From DASVTR01 sp033855775 (GTDB lineage: Bacteria; Acidobacteriota; Blastocatellia; Pyrinomonadales; Pyrinomonadaceae): a stretch of 64,000 nucleotides of DNA. The DNA lies in NCBI GenBank assembly GCA_033855775.1, contig JAWVFT010000052.1:1-64000 (forward strand), written 5' to 3'. The position numbers were made by a program, and so were the translations under genes. Below the pieces are notes generated by a model, which was not told the origin of the DNA, made no database searches, and saw only the letters and a list, made by a program, of their open reading frames with translations. Of this stretch, positions 33,988 to 43,086 are shown in pieces. How positions within the stretch are numbered: the stretch's first letter is position 1; each line of letters starts with the position of its first letter.

Positions 33988-36327
33988 TCACTCGCCTCTT
34001 TCGTTGCCGCTGAAACGGCGCGGGCGCACGCTCTTGTCCGCGGGCGTGGCCGGCTTGTCGCCCGTAGAGTTAACGGGACGTGTGCCGACCTCGGCGCGGA
34101 ATTGCCCGTTGTCGTCGTAGAGACGCTCGTACTGAAGCGTGTTGCGCACGACGCCCTGCACGTAGCCGCGCGTCTCCTTGAAGGGAATCGCTTCGGCAAA
34201 TTCATCCATTTCGAGCGGCAATGTCGCGCGCCATTGCGGGACGCGCCCCGGCCCCGCGTTGTAAGCGACGGCGACGTATTCGATGCGCCCGAACTTGTCG
34301 AACTGGTCGCGCATGAAACCCGTACCGAGTTGGATATTGAGGCGCGGCTCAAAGAGCGCGTCCACGGTCACCTGCCGGTCAATGCCGTACTTGCGCGCCA
34401 TGGACTGGCCCGTCGGCACGAGCACTTGCATCAGTCCGTAGGCTTTCGCGGCGGAACGAGCGCGCGGGTCGAAGACCGATTCCTGTCGAATCAACCCGGC
34501 CACCTGATGCGGGTCTAAGGAACGCGAGCGCGCCTGCTCGACGATGATGTCCCAGTAGGAGAGCGGATAGAAAACGTCCCACTCTTCGCGCGACAACTCT
34601 TCGGGCCGCATCTGTGAATAGTCTGGGTAGCTCTTCTTCAAAACATTGAAGGCGCGCAGATTCTCTTCGCGCGAGCGCAGGATGCGCGCGCTCATCAGGT
34701 TGACGCGCGGGCTTGTGGGCGCAACCTGCGCGGCTTGCGTCAACTCTTCGAGCGCCCAATCGTCAAGGCCAACGATGTCCAACTGGTCTGCCTTTGTGAC
34801 GCGCTCGTTCTCCGTTTGTCCCGCCGTCTCTTCGGCGACCGAGACGGTTTGCAGGTTGGCGACGGCGCGGCCAATTGTTGAGTCGGGCGCAAAATCCGCG
34901 CCCCGCGTTTGACCGTTGCGGGCCATCGTGTCGAGCCGCTGCCTGGAGAGATAGCCGTACCAGTTGGCGTCATAGCGAAACTGCATCGCTTCGTAGAGCG
35001 CGCGTGCTTCCGCGAGTTTTCCGGCGCGCTCGGAATCACGCGCGGCCCAGTAGCCTGCGCGCCCGCGATTGTCCGTGTTCTTGTCCGCGTAGAAGGCAAG
35101 GTGCTCGGTCAAGAGGCGCGACGACTCTTGATAATTCTTTGCCGCATGAGCCGCCCATGCGATTTCAAATTGCGCCTGCGCGACTTCTCCGGCGCCCGCG
35201 TAAGCGTTGACCGCCGCGCGAAAAAGGTTGAGAGCTTCGCTGTTATTCTTCGCGTCGCGCGCGAGTTGGCCGACGCTGTTCATGGCGCGCGGCGTCCAAG
35301 AGCTTTTGGGAAAGGCGCGGCGCAGTTCGTCCAAAGGGCCGTGCGCCTGCTCCCACTGCCGCGCGCCCGCGTAAGCCTGCGCCAGATAGTAGAGAGCTTC
35401 GGCGCGCGTCTCGCCCGCTGAAGTTGGCACGCTGGTCAAAGCCGCAACGGCGTCGGCTGTGCGCTTGGAGTTGGCGGCGGCAGTTCCGCGACGAAGTTGG
35501 CTCTGCGGATTGGCCGTGTTCGGGAAACGCGCGAAGGCATCGGTGTAGGCAGCAGCGGCGTCGTTGTAACGCTTCGCCTCGAAGAGCAGGTCAGCGCGCG
35601 TCGTGGCTTCCTCGGCGGTGGCGGGCGAAGTGGTCGAGTTGAGACGCGCGATAGCGGTCGCGGCTTCGGCGCTTTCCGCGGACGCGGGAGCGTAGAAATA
35701 GAGACGACGATAAGCGGCCAGAGAGCGCGTCGCATCGTTCGTCTGCTCGTAGGCTTTGGCCGTCAGCAGCAGCGCCGCCGCGTCGTCGCGCTCGCTCAGT
35801 TCTTTCATGAACAAGGGAACGGCGGCGGCCTGGCCGCTCTGCAAGACCATCTCCCCGACGTGAACGGTCGCTGCGCGCGCGCGCATGGACGAAGGATAAT
35901 CGCGCGCGAGTTGTTCGTAAGCGGCGCGGGCTTCCGTCTGTCGCCCCGCTTGCTCAAGGGCGCGCGCGCGAAGGAGCAAAGCGTAGTCGCCGATGGCCGT
36001 GCGGTCGCGCACAACACCGGCGTCGAGCAGGGCCGCGGCCGCGGCTCCGTCGTTGGCTTTCAGCTTGATGCGCGCGCGCGTCATGCGCGCCAGCCCCGCC
36101 GCCAACGTGTTCGGAAAGTCCTTCTCGATGCGCGCGACGACCTCTTCGGCGGGCAGCACGTTATTGCGCGTGGCGTTGCGCAACTGTTCCAGAGCCTTCG
36201 TCTCGTTCTGCGACTGCGGGCGCGTGCTGCAACTCGCGCTCATAAACGGCGCGATGGATGCGCCGATGACGACCACGAGGCCGATGATGATGAATGTGAT
36301 GCGATGCTGGCGGAAATTAAAGCTCAA
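33988..36327 (-). CDS. Soluble lytic murein transglycosylase, Slt70-like with TPR domain
   Basis: 779 aa. The N-terminal hydrophobic segment (11-28) ends near SASC, so the protein may be a lipoprotein. A long alpha-helical TPR-like superhelix spans about 45-560. The SLT domain (about 600-740) has catalytic Glu in AGLIRQESVFDP, AYGLMQVLVPTG and YVAVAYNAGPGRVPQW. It cleaves peptidoglycan with 1,6-anhydro product formation. The TPR part is longer than in E. coli Slt and may recruit partners. The low-complexity C-terminal 40 residues vary. Confidence 0.92.
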   Translation of the reverse strand: MSFNFRQHRITFIIIGLVVVIGASIAPFMSASCSTRPQSQNETKALEQLRNATRNNVLPAEEVVARIEKDFPNTLAAGLARMTRARIKLKANDGAAAAALLDAGVVRDRTAIGDYALLLRARALEQAGRQTEARAAYEQLARDYPSSMRARAATVHVGEMVLQSGQAAAVPLFMKELSERDDAAALLLTAKAYEQTNDATRSLAAYRRLYFYAPASAESAEAATAIARLNSTTSPATAEEATTRADLLFEAKRYNDAAAAYTDAFARFPNTANPQSQLRRGTAAANSKRTADAVAALTSVPTSAGETRAEALYYLAQAYAGARQWEQAHGPLDELRRAFPKSSWTPRAMNSVGQLARDAKNNSEALNLFRAAVNAYAGAGEVAQAQFEIAWAAHAAKNYQESSRLLTEHLAFYADKNTDNRGRAGYWAARDSERAGKLAEARALYEAMQFRYDANWYGYLSRQRLDTMARNGQTRGADFAPDSTIGRAVANLQTVSVAEETAGQTENERVTKADQLDIVGLDDWALEELTQAAQVAPTSPRVNLMSARILRSREENLRAFNVLKKSYPDYSQMRPEELSREEWDVFYPLSYWDIIVEQARSRSLDPHQVAGLIRQESVFDPRARSAAKAYGLMQVLVPTGQSMARKYGIDRQVTVDALFEPRLNIQLGTGFMRDQFDKFGRIEYVAVAYNAGPGRVPQWRATLPLEMDEFAEAIPFKETRGYVQGVVRNTLQYERLYDDNGQFRAEVGTRPVNSTGDKPATPADKSVRPRRFSGNERGE

Positions 36328-36378
36328 AAGCTTTCGCTGCTCCTTAACGTTTGCGACTTCAATGAGACTAAAAAAAAT

Positions 36379-36450
36379 GACGAGTAATGAGTGATGAGAG
36401 ATGAGCGAAAGCAGTTGCCTTTTCGCTCATCTCTCATCACTGCATTACTC
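36379..36450. repeat. Heptamer-type inverted arms, long hairpin
   Basis: The left arm (36382-36410) and right arm (36421-36450) are reverse complements except for one inserted base, with a 10-nt loop. Units are GAGTAAT, GAGTGAT and GAGAGAT. It lies between two minus-strand genes and could end the GAF-protein transcript. Confidence 0.85.
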
Positions 36451-36478
36451 ATCAACACACTACTTCAACTCTTGTCTC

Positions 36479-37993
36479 TTAAGCCGAGATGACTGCGCCC
36501 GGATAGTCGCTGCCGAGTTTGTCCGAGTCGCCTCCGGCGAGAGTCTTGATTAGCTCCTGATGAAAGTAGTCGTAGCGGGCGGCGACGGCGGCGGCGGCGC
36601 GCTTGTCGTACATCTGGCGCGAGCGGTCTATGTCTTCGCGCAAACGCTCGTAGATGTCGCCCTGCGCCTGTCCCTCCTGCACCTTCTGCTCGTTGTAGAG
36701 CTTAATCTCGGAGACGAGCAGGCGGGCGAAACGACGCGCCTCGATGTGCATCGGTTTCTCTTCGGCGGAGACTTCGATGGGCAGCGGCTCGTCCTGGCCT
36801 CGTCGCCAAGAGGAAGCGCGCGGCGTCGTTAAATCTATCGGCGGCGCGGGCGGCGGCATCTGTTCGGCAGCAAAGGGCGCGGCGGCGGCGTCGCTTGTCG
36901 CGCTCCCGTTTGCCGCGCTGTCGCTTGTGTGTGCGGCTTGCAGTGGCGGGGCTTCGCGTATGAGCGTGGCGTCCGGGTCGTAGGCGCTGGCGGGCGGCGC
37001 GGCTTCTTCCGCAGCGATTGGCTCCGCGCTCCAAACGGTTTCCTCCGCTTCGGTCGGCTCGGCGACGATTGCTTCCACGGGCTGCTCCGCTTCAACCTCA
37101 ATCGCGGCTTCGTCCTCAACGGCGGGCGTCGCTTCGACTTCGGCTAATTCTGTCGCTTCGGCTTCGGTCGGCACGGCGGCGGGCGCGGCTGGCGACTCCG
37201 GTTCGGCAGAGGGCTGTTCGGCTGGCGCGGCGGGCGTCGAAGGCGCGGGCCTTGAGACGGCGAGCAACTCGACGGCCATTCCGGTGACGCGGACGAGCGT
37301 TTCCAAAGCTTCGAGGTTAATCGCGTCGGCTTCGAGCGCGGCGGAATCGGCATAGAGCACGGCGACGGCGCGGTCGCGCACGACGAGCGGCACGGCGACC
37401 ATCCGCTGCGGCGGCTCGCTCCCGAGCTTGCTCGTCAGGAGATGGTCGTCCGCGTTGTGGCCGGGCGCGCCGCTCCACGTGGCGCGCGAGTGGACGACAT
37501 CGCTCAACAACGTCTGCGATGAGAGCGGCAGAGCGATTTGTCGAACAGCGTCGTCTCCGACCGTGCCTTGCAGGCCGCGCGCTCGCCAGCCGCGAGCCTC
37601 GTCGTTCTTGATGACGAAGAACGCGACGCGCGGGGCGAAGGACGCGGAAGTGTTGACGAGAGCGCTGAGAATGTCTGACTGCGAACGTTGATTGTCGAGT
37701 TCGTCAATGGCCGCTTTGAGGAGGGCTATGTCGCTCGAAGCCTTGGTGCGGGTCGATTCGGCAGCGGCGGCTTCGATGCCACGCTCGTGCGCGGCGCGCA
37801 TGTGTTCGGAGATGGCGATGGTGACGGAAGTGTCTGTCTGCGTGGCATCGGTCGAACGTTCAAGCAGACGCGTGAAAGCTTCGTTGACTTGGCTTTGCAG
37901 GCGTGTAATCTCTTCTTGCAGCGCGCTCAGGCGCAGATTGAGATAGCTCTCAACTTCGTCGCGCAATCCTTTTTCCAATTCTTCGCTCGGCAC
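36479..37993 (-). CDS. GAF-domain protein with acidic Pro/Ala/Glu linker
   Basis: 504 aa from GTG 37993, chosen because GGAGGA lies 9 nt upstream; the frame continues to 38104 without a site. An N-terminal coiled coil (about 5-110: EVESYLNLRLSALQEEITRL) is followed by a GAF-like domain (about 115-245: RVAFFVIKNDEARGWRARGL, VPLVVRDRAVAVLYADS), a 140-residue Ala/Pro/Glu linker, and a conserved helical C-terminus (about 400-490: ARRFARLLVSEIKLYNEQ). No catalytic output domain is visible. It is divergent from a CheY-like gene and may be a cytoplasmic sensor or adaptor. Confidence 0.75.
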   Translation of the reverse strand: MPSEELEKGLRDEVESYLNLRLSALQEEITRLQSQVNEAFTRLLERSTDATQTDTSVTIAISEHMRAAHERGIEAAAAESTRTKASSDIALLKAAIDELDNQRSQSDILSALVNTSASFAPRVAFFVIKNDEARGWRARGLQGTVGDDAVRQIALPLSSQTLLSDVVHSRATWSGAPGHNADDHLLTSKLGSEPPQRMVAVPLVVRDRAVAVLYADSAALEADAINLEALETLVRVTGMAVELLAVSRPAPSTPAAPAEQPSAEPESPAAPAAVPTEAEATELAEVEATPAVEDEAAIEVEAEQPVEAIVAEPTEAEETVWSAEPIAAEEAAPPASAYDPDATLIREAPPLQAAHTSDSAANGSATSDAAAAPFAAEQMPPPAPPIDLTTPRASSWRRGQDEPLPIEVSAEEKPMHIEARRFARLLVSEIKLYNEQKVQEGQAQGDIYERLREDIDRSRQMYDKRAAAAVAARYDYFHQELIKTLAGGDSDKLGSDYPGAVISA

Positions 37994-38342
37994 CGTTGAT
38001 GTTCCTCCATTGGGCGGGGCGTCGTCTTGTGTCCAGACGCTTGCGGGGCGACGCTCCTTGTTTGAATTTTCCGAGAAGTGGCACAAGACGCTGACGAAAC
38101 ACACACGCCTCGGTTAAATTATGGACGGGCTCTCAAGGGGTGTCAAGAAACTCTTCACGAACGACTTGCCAGACCGTTTGTTGACACATCTCCGGCGGCT
38201 AAGCTATAACGGCGGAAATCCGTTTTGGATTCGGCTTTTGGATTGGCCAGCGCGTTCCCCAAAGAGTTTGAGATTTTCCGCCCCCTGCTCTCGACGCCTT
38301 CGATCCGCAGCACAAATTCTGTGCTCTTAACAGTCCAATGCT

Positions 38343-38729
38343 ATGCCTTTCAGTATTATCATCGCCGACGATTACGAAGATAACCGTGAACTGCTGCGCC
38401 TGATACTTGAGATGTCCGGCAATCGCGTGCGCGAAGCGCGCGACGGGCGCGAGTGTGTGCAGATGGCGCAGGTTGAGCCGCCGGACATCTTCCTGCTCGA
38501 CCTTTCGATGCCGGTGCTCGACGGTTGGGGCGCGCTCAAAGAGTTGCGCGCCGACGAGCGGACGAGCAACATCCCTTGCATCGCCGTCACGGCCTTTGCC
38601 GACACGAGCCGCGAGCGCGCTCTCGGCGTCGGCTTCGACGCTTATCTGAGCAAGCCCTTTCGCAGCAAAGAAGTGGTCGCCACCATCGAGCAACTGCTCG
38701 CCGAACGCCAGCGCAAAGAGAGCATCTGA
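38343..38729 (+). CDS. CheY-like single-domain response regulator
   Basis: 128 aa, one receiver domain. Acidic pair in IIADDYEDNREL, phosphoacceptor Asp in DIFLLDLSMPVLDG, conserved Thr in AVTAFAD and Lys in YLSKPF are all present, so it should be phosphorylated by a histidine kinase. No output domain. Its stop overlaps the ATG of the next gene (TGATG). The cognate kinase is not in the window; the divergent GAF protein may belong to the same circuit. Confidence 0.92.
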   Translation: MPFSIIIADDYEDNRELLRLILEMSGNRVREARDGRECVQMAQVEPPDIFLLDLSMPVLDGWGALKELRADERTSNIPCIAVTAFADTSRERALGVGFDAYLSKPFRSKEVVATIEQLLAERQRKESI

Positions 38730-39025
38730 TGCCGACGCGCAAGAAGATTGAAGAGCCTGCGACGGATGAGATAAGCGCGGGCTTGGCGCTCGTCGCCGCC
38801 GAGAAACTGTTCGGCGGCGGGCGCGGCGTCCAACGCTTCCCACGCTCCGGCCTGCGCTACGTTAAGCTCGCGGGCGGCGCGATTCTCGTCGAACAGAATC
38901 CGCGCAAGAAGAGCGAGTGGGCAACGCTGGCTCAAGCCGGACATCGCATCGCATGGCTGATGCGCGACGGCGAATATCTAGCCCGCGTCGTTGACGGCGA
39001 AGTGACGATGCTCGATAGAGCATAA
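38729..39025 (+). CDS. Conserved small protein of unknown function
   Basis: 98 aa, ATG overlapping the stop of the receiver gene, so translationally coupled. Soluble, with no signal or membrane segment. It looks like a compact alpha/beta domain (RYVKLAGGAILVEQNPRKKSEWATLAQAGHRIAWLMRDGEYLARVVDGEV). Not recognised. The partnership with the CheY-like protein suggests a binding partner or regulator. The last codons (LDRA-stop) lie inside the first unit of a downstream repeat array. Confidence 0.7.
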   Translation: MPTRKKIEEPATDEISAGLALVAAEKLFGGGRGVQRFPRSGLRYVKLAGGAILVEQNPRKKSEWATLAQAGHRIAWLMRDGEYLARVVDGEVTMLDRA

Positions 39026-39132
39026 CTTTCAATAACGTTAAGAGCATGGCTTTCATCATCAAGAGCGCAACTCTCATTAACCTTAAGAGCGCGGCTCTCA
39101 TTAGTCGTTAAGAGCAAGGCTTTCATTAATCG
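39013..39132 (+). repeat. Five degenerate 22-25-nt units, each a mini hairpin
   Basis: Units of the form TTAAGAGCnnGGCTTTCATTAA start near 39013, 39038, 39061, 39083 and 39108. Each contains AGAGC-n3-GCTyT, able to form a small stem-loop. The first unit covers the stop codon of the preceding gene. Paired differences between units look partly compensatory (AGAGC with GCTCT or GCTTT). Confidence 0.75.
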
Positions 39133-39320
39133 CTCTCGTTTATCGTCTCTTCAGGATTCTTCCCGCCGACTTTCCACCTGACCGTTTTTACAGGTCGTCT
39201 CCTAACCGTATTGCTGATGCGGGGCGCAGGCGTCGTCCGGCATAATGCGCGGCGGTGGGAGCAAGCGCGCTCGTGCAGAGCGCCTCCTGCCGGAGCTTTT
39301 GAAGTTGAGGGAGAGATGAG

Positions 39321-40265
39321 ATGGGAACAGCAGTAGAAGAGCAGAGCGCGTGGCAGGCTTTGTCAAACGAGTTGGCGGCGACGGTTGGGCGTGTGAGCGG
39401 CGCGGTGGTCGCGGTCAACGCGCGGCGTCGCGCGCCTTCGAGCGGCGTGCATTGGCGCGCGGGCGTCATCGTCACCGCAGCGCATTCAATCCGCCGCGAG
39501 GAAGAGATAACGGTCACGCTGCAAGACGGCCGGACGTTGGCCGCGACTTTGGCCGGGCGCGATTCGAGCACAGACCTCGCCGTCCTCAAGATAGAAGAAG
39601 CGGGCTTGCCAATCATTGAAACAAGCGACGCCGCGTCGCTCAAGGTCGGAGAGTTGGCTCTGGCCGTCGGGCGCGCGGGCGAGAAGGGCGCGAGCGCGAG
39701 CCTGTGCGTCGTGGGCGCGCTCGGCGAGGCTTGGCGCACATGGCGCGGCGGCGAGATAGACAAATTCATACGGCTCGACATCGCTCTCTATCCGGGCTTT
39801 TCGGGCGGGCCGCTGGTCAATAGCAGCGGGCAAATCGTCGGCCTTAACAGTTCGGGCCTGACGCGCTCGCTGGCCGTGACGATTCCGGCGGCGACCGTCA
39901 ACCGCGTGGTTAATCAACTGTTGACGAAGGGCAGCATCACGCGCGGTTATCTGGGAGTCGCGCTGGTTCCGGTGCGCGTGCCGGACGCTCTGACGAGCAA
40001 ACTCGGGCTGACGGGACACAGCGGATTGATTGTTATCAACGTCGAAGCGGACGGGCCAGCCGACAAGGCGGGCTTGCTGTTGGGCGATGTCGTGATAGCA
40101 TTTGACGATGTGGCGGTCACAGAGATGGAAGACGTGCAGTCCGCGCTCGGCTCCGAGAGCGTAGGCCGCGTCGTCAAGACAAAGCTCATTCGCGGCGGCC
40201 AGTTGGTCGAAGTGGACATCACAGTCGGCGAGCGACCTGCTGCCCGCGAGCGGCGTTGCGGATGA
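39321..40265 (+). CDS. HtrA/DegP-like S1C serine protease with PDZ, no signal peptide
   Basis: 314 aa. Trypsin-like domain (about 20-205) with triad His in VTAAHSIRRE, Asp in SSTDLAVLK and Ser in YPGFSGGPLVNS. One PDZ domain follows (about 215-305: RGYLGVALVPV...GLIVINVEADGPADKAGLLLGDVVIAFDD). Family members are normally exported or membrane-anchored. Here the N-terminus (MGTAVEEQSAWQALSNELAA) has no signal or anchor, so the enzyme appears cytoplasmic. GGGAGAG precedes the start. A LuxR-type regulator begins 19 nt downstream. Confidence 0.9.
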   Translation: MGTAVEEQSAWQALSNELAATVGRVSGAVVAVNARRRAPSSGVHWRAGVIVTAAHSIRREEEITVTLQDGRTLAATLAGRDSSTDLAVLKIEEAGLPIIETSDAASLKVGELALAVGRAGEKGASASLCVVGALGEAWRTWRGGEIDKFIRLDIALYPGFSGGPLVNSSGQIVGLNSSGLTRSLAVTIPAATVNRVVNQLLTKGSITRGYLGVALVPVRVPDALTSKLGLTGHSGLIVINVEADGPADKAGLLLGDVVIAFDDVAVTEMEDVQSALGSESVGRVVKTKLIRGGQLVEVDITVGERPAARERRCG

Positions 40266-40284
40266 GAGAGACGGAAAACTGATT

Positions 40285-41049
40285 GTGTATAGCACGAGCA
40301 TTCATGCGGCGGCCCCGGCGGGCGACGACGCTTTCAAGCCGCCGCCCGCGCACGCAGACTTGCCTGATGAGTCTCAGCCCATCGTCGCGCGACACGAAGG
40401 CAGCGTGACGCGCATTCTCGTCGCGGCCACGAACCAGATTGTGCGCGCAGGGCTGGAAGCTTTGGTCAAAGAGCAGCCGTCTCTGCGCTTGACGGGCAGC
40501 GTCGTCGGCACGGCAACGCTGGCTCGTCAGGTTGAAGACCTGCAACCGGACGTGCTGCTGTTGGAAGCGGATGTGCATGATGACGAAGCGGCGTTGGCCG
40601 GGTTGGGATTGGACGCGGAGCATCTGCCCGCCGTCGTGCTGCTGACGGACATTCCGCACAACTCGCGTCTGACGAATGAACTGTTGCGCGCGGGCGTGCG
40701 CGCGATACTGCCACGCGAGACGACCGCGAGCGAGATTGTCGCGGCCATCGAAGCGGCTGTCGCCGGTCTGTTCGTCCTGCATCAGGAGACGATTGACGCC
40801 GTGCTGCGAGACGAGCCGCCAACGGAACGCGCGCTCGCGTCAACGCTGCTTCAACCCTTAAGCCCGCGCGAGGTCGAGGTGCTCGGCATGATGGCCGAAG
40901 GCTTGGGCAACAAAACCATCGCGTGGCGCCTCGGCATCTCCGAGCACACGGTCAAGTTTCACGTCGGCTCAATCTTCAACAAGCTCAACGCCGCGAGCCG
41001 CACCGAAGCCGTCACGCTCGGCATCCGCCAAGGGCTCATCATGATTTAA
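40285..41049 (+). CDS. LuxR/NarL-type regulator with degenerate receiver domain
   Basis: 254 aa, GTG start 19 nt after the protease gene, so probably one operon. Residues about 45-165 have a receiver-like fold, but the acidic pair is lost (RILVAATNQIVRAGL) and the phosphoacceptor position is Glu (DVLLLEADVHDD). The C-terminal GerE/LuxR HTH (LSPREVEVLGMMAEGLGNKTIAWRLGISEHTVKFHV) is intact. It should bind DNA without normal phosphorylation, possibly controlled by protein contacts or proteolysis by its neighbour. Target genes unknown. Confidence 0.88.
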   Translation: MYSTSIHAAAPAGDDAFKPPPAHADLPDESQPIVARHEGSVTRILVAATNQIVRAGLEALVKEQPSLRLTGSVVGTATLARQVEDLQPDVLLLEADVHDDEAALAGLGLDAEHLPAVVLLTDIPHNSRLTNELLRAGVRAILPRETTASEIVAAIEAAVAGLFVLHQETIDAVLRDEPPTERALASTLLQPLSPREVEVLGMMAEGLGNKTIAWRLGISEHTVKFHVGSIFNKLNAASRTEAVTLGIRQGLIMI

Positions 41050-41067
41050 AGAAGGCGCACGCAAACG

Positions 41068-41154
41068 AGCGACGGGCAATAGAAAACAGGCAACAAGAAG
41101 CGGAAGCCGAGCTTTTGATAAAAGCTCGGCTTCCGCTTTCTATTGCCCGTCGCT
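41068..41154. terminator. Nested double hairpin, bidirectional terminator
   Basis: The outer stem is 18 bp (41068-41085 with 41137-41154) and the inner stem 19 bp (41098-41116 with 41120-41138), both perfect, with a GAT loop and a 12-nt internal bulge on one side. It lies between convergent genes. T-runs within the stem suit termination in either direction. Confidence 0.8.
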
Positions 41155-41178
41155 TGCTGGCTTGTCGCTTGTCGTCTT

Positions 41179-42975
41179 TTACTTTGTCGTCGCCAATGGA
41201 AACTGCGGCTCGATGTCGACGGGAACATTCGTGAGACGTTTGAGGGCTTGCTCCATCGGCGGGCGAATGACGCCGTATTTATCGAGCATGGCCCTGGCCT
41301 TTTCGTAAGAGCCTTCGGCCTGAAGCGTCATGATGTCGCGCGTCAGCTTGCGAACGCCATCCTTGATGCGTCCCATGTCAACGCTGAACGTGCCTGCGCG
41401 TTCGTCAAACTTAATCGCGCCTTCGTCCGTCAGGTAGTTGAACTGCAAGGCGATGCCTTTGCCGTGCGCTTCCGTGATGCCGAAGCGCACGGAGCGAAAC
41501 GCGCTGGCGAGAAAGGTCGTGTAGACGGAGCGTTCCATGCTCTTATCAAGCACGCCTTTGTCCATCAAATACTGCAAGGCGAAGAGGCCGGAGATGTCCG
41601 CCTTGGCTTCTTCAATCGCCGAGTAAGTCTCCTTCAATTGCTGGCGCACGGTCGTCTCACGCCCGTCAACTTTGAGATTGTGCGGGCCGAGGCCGTGCAT
41701 CAGTTCGTGCATCAGGATGTGCGTGAAGAACGACTCGAAGGAGAGTTCCGGTAGCTGCGCGGGGTCAAGCACGACCTTCGAGATGGGCATCAAGGTCTGG
41801 TTAAACTTGGCCTCCTGCACGTTCTTGAGCATGACGCGCTTCGAGCCTTTCTCCTTAACCACCTTCTCGTCGTTCGGCAAGTTGAAGGCGGCGGTCTGCA
41901 CGCCGCTGTTGCCCTCGCCGGAAGTGAAGACTTCGTTGACGACGCGAATCGGGGAAGCCGCGCCGAGTTTCGGATTGCGATACTGCGCGTCAATCGGCAG
42001 GTTGTTTTCTATCTCCTGCAAGTACTGGCTGAACCGCGCGAGCTTCTTCGATTCGCCTTCGTCCCTCAGCGTGACGTATGCCTCAAACGCCGCCTTGTAA
42101 CCGAAGAGCTCGTCTTCGTAGGTTTCATACGGGCCGATGGTCAGGTCAATCGGCGAGTTTAAATCCATCCACGCGACATCGCTTTCGTAATAATCGTTGG
42201 AGAGAAAAGCGTCTGCGCGCTTGGTCAGAAAATTCTTGAGCGTCGCGTCCGTGGTCAGTTGCGCCGCCTCTCGCAAAAGCTTCGCCGCCGGAGCCAAATA
42301 CTCTTTGTAGGCTTCGCTGTAAGCCACCATCTTGAGCTTGCCCGCTGTGTCGCGGCGGATGACGTAGAAGAAGCCGGTCGCGCGCTGGCGTTCCGGCTCC
42401 GAGAGCGTCTTTTCCCAAGCTTCAAATTCGTCCTTCGTCATGTCGTCCGGGTAGTAGCTGCCCTGCGGCGGCTTGACGGCGGGGACGCCTTCGATGAACG
42501 CCTCGTTGCTGTCGAGCCGCGACCATGGGCCGTTGTTGATTCTGAAATAATGCAGGCGGTCGCGCCCCAAAGGCGTCGCGTCCTGCATCAATTTCTGCTC
42601 AAGGGCCGCATTGCCGCTCCACACCTGCCTTAAGAATAAAGGGTCGAGCAGCCGCGCCGCCTCGATAATCTTCGAGAGCGCGCGACGGTCGCCCGCCGAG
42701 AGTTGCGACGTGTCGGCAGTAACGACGGTCGGAGCGAAGCGACGAATCTTCGCTGTCAAAGGAGTCTCCATCTTCATGCTCGTCTCCGTCATCACGGAAG
42801 CTGTCTTCGCGGGCTCTCTGCGGGCCGTGGCCCTTCGCTGCGCCGGTTTGTTCATCGGCGGCTTGATGCCTCCGCCCGTCTGCGCGCGCGGCGCCTCGAC
42901 GGCCAACAATGAAATCATGATGACGACTAAAACGCCGCCGCCTGCCTTTGACGAAAAGTTAATCTTCACTTGCAA
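41179..42975 (-). CDS. M49-like zinc metallopeptidase (DPP III-related), exported
   Basis: 598 aa with signal peptide 1-31. The zinc motif is HELMHGLGPH (His423, Glu424, His427), with the third ligand and acid in EEAKADISG (about 455-460). The EEAKAD block and MHGLGPHN context match bacterial relatives of dipeptidyl peptidase III. True M49 enzymes have HEXXGH, one residue longer; this protein has a plain HEXXH. Substrate specificity is therefore uncertain; periplasmic peptide degradation is most likely. A long Arg/Lys linker (about 35-60) follows the signal. Confidence 0.82.
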   Translation of the reverse strand: MQVKINFSSKAGGGVLVVIMISLLAVEAPRAQTGGGIKPPMNKPAQRRATARREPAKTASVMTETSMKMETPLTAKIRRFAPTVVTADTSQLSAGDRRALSKIIEAARLLDPLFLRQVWSGNAALEQKLMQDATPLGRDRLHYFRINNGPWSRLDSNEAFIEGVPAVKPPQGSYYPDDMTKDEFEAWEKTLSEPERQRATGFFYVIRRDTAGKLKMVAYSEAYKEYLAPAAKLLREAAQLTTDATLKNFLTKRADAFLSNDYYESDVAWMDLNSPIDLTIGPYETYEDELFGYKAAFEAYVTLRDEGESKKLARFSQYLQEIENNLPIDAQYRNPKLGAASPIRVVNEVFTSGEGNSGVQTAAFNLPNDEKVVKEKGSKRVMLKNVQEAKFNQTLMPISKVVLDPAQLPELSFESFFTHILMHELMHGLGPHNLKVDGRETTVRQQLKETYSAIEEAKADISGLFALQYLMDKGVLDKSMERSVYTTFLASAFRSVRFGITEAHGKGIALQFNYLTDEGAIKFDERAGTFSVDMGRIKDGVRKLTRDIMTLQAEGSYEKARAMLDKYGVIRPPMEQALKRLTNVPVDIEPQFPLATTK

Positions 42976-43086
42976 CTCCTCAGTTGTTTGACTGGTTGAA
43001 AGCTATCTGAGTTTCGGAGATTTCTATCTTAAAGATTATATAAAAGCAAGGCGCCGAACGAGACGCGTCTCGTTAGTCCCTCGCCT

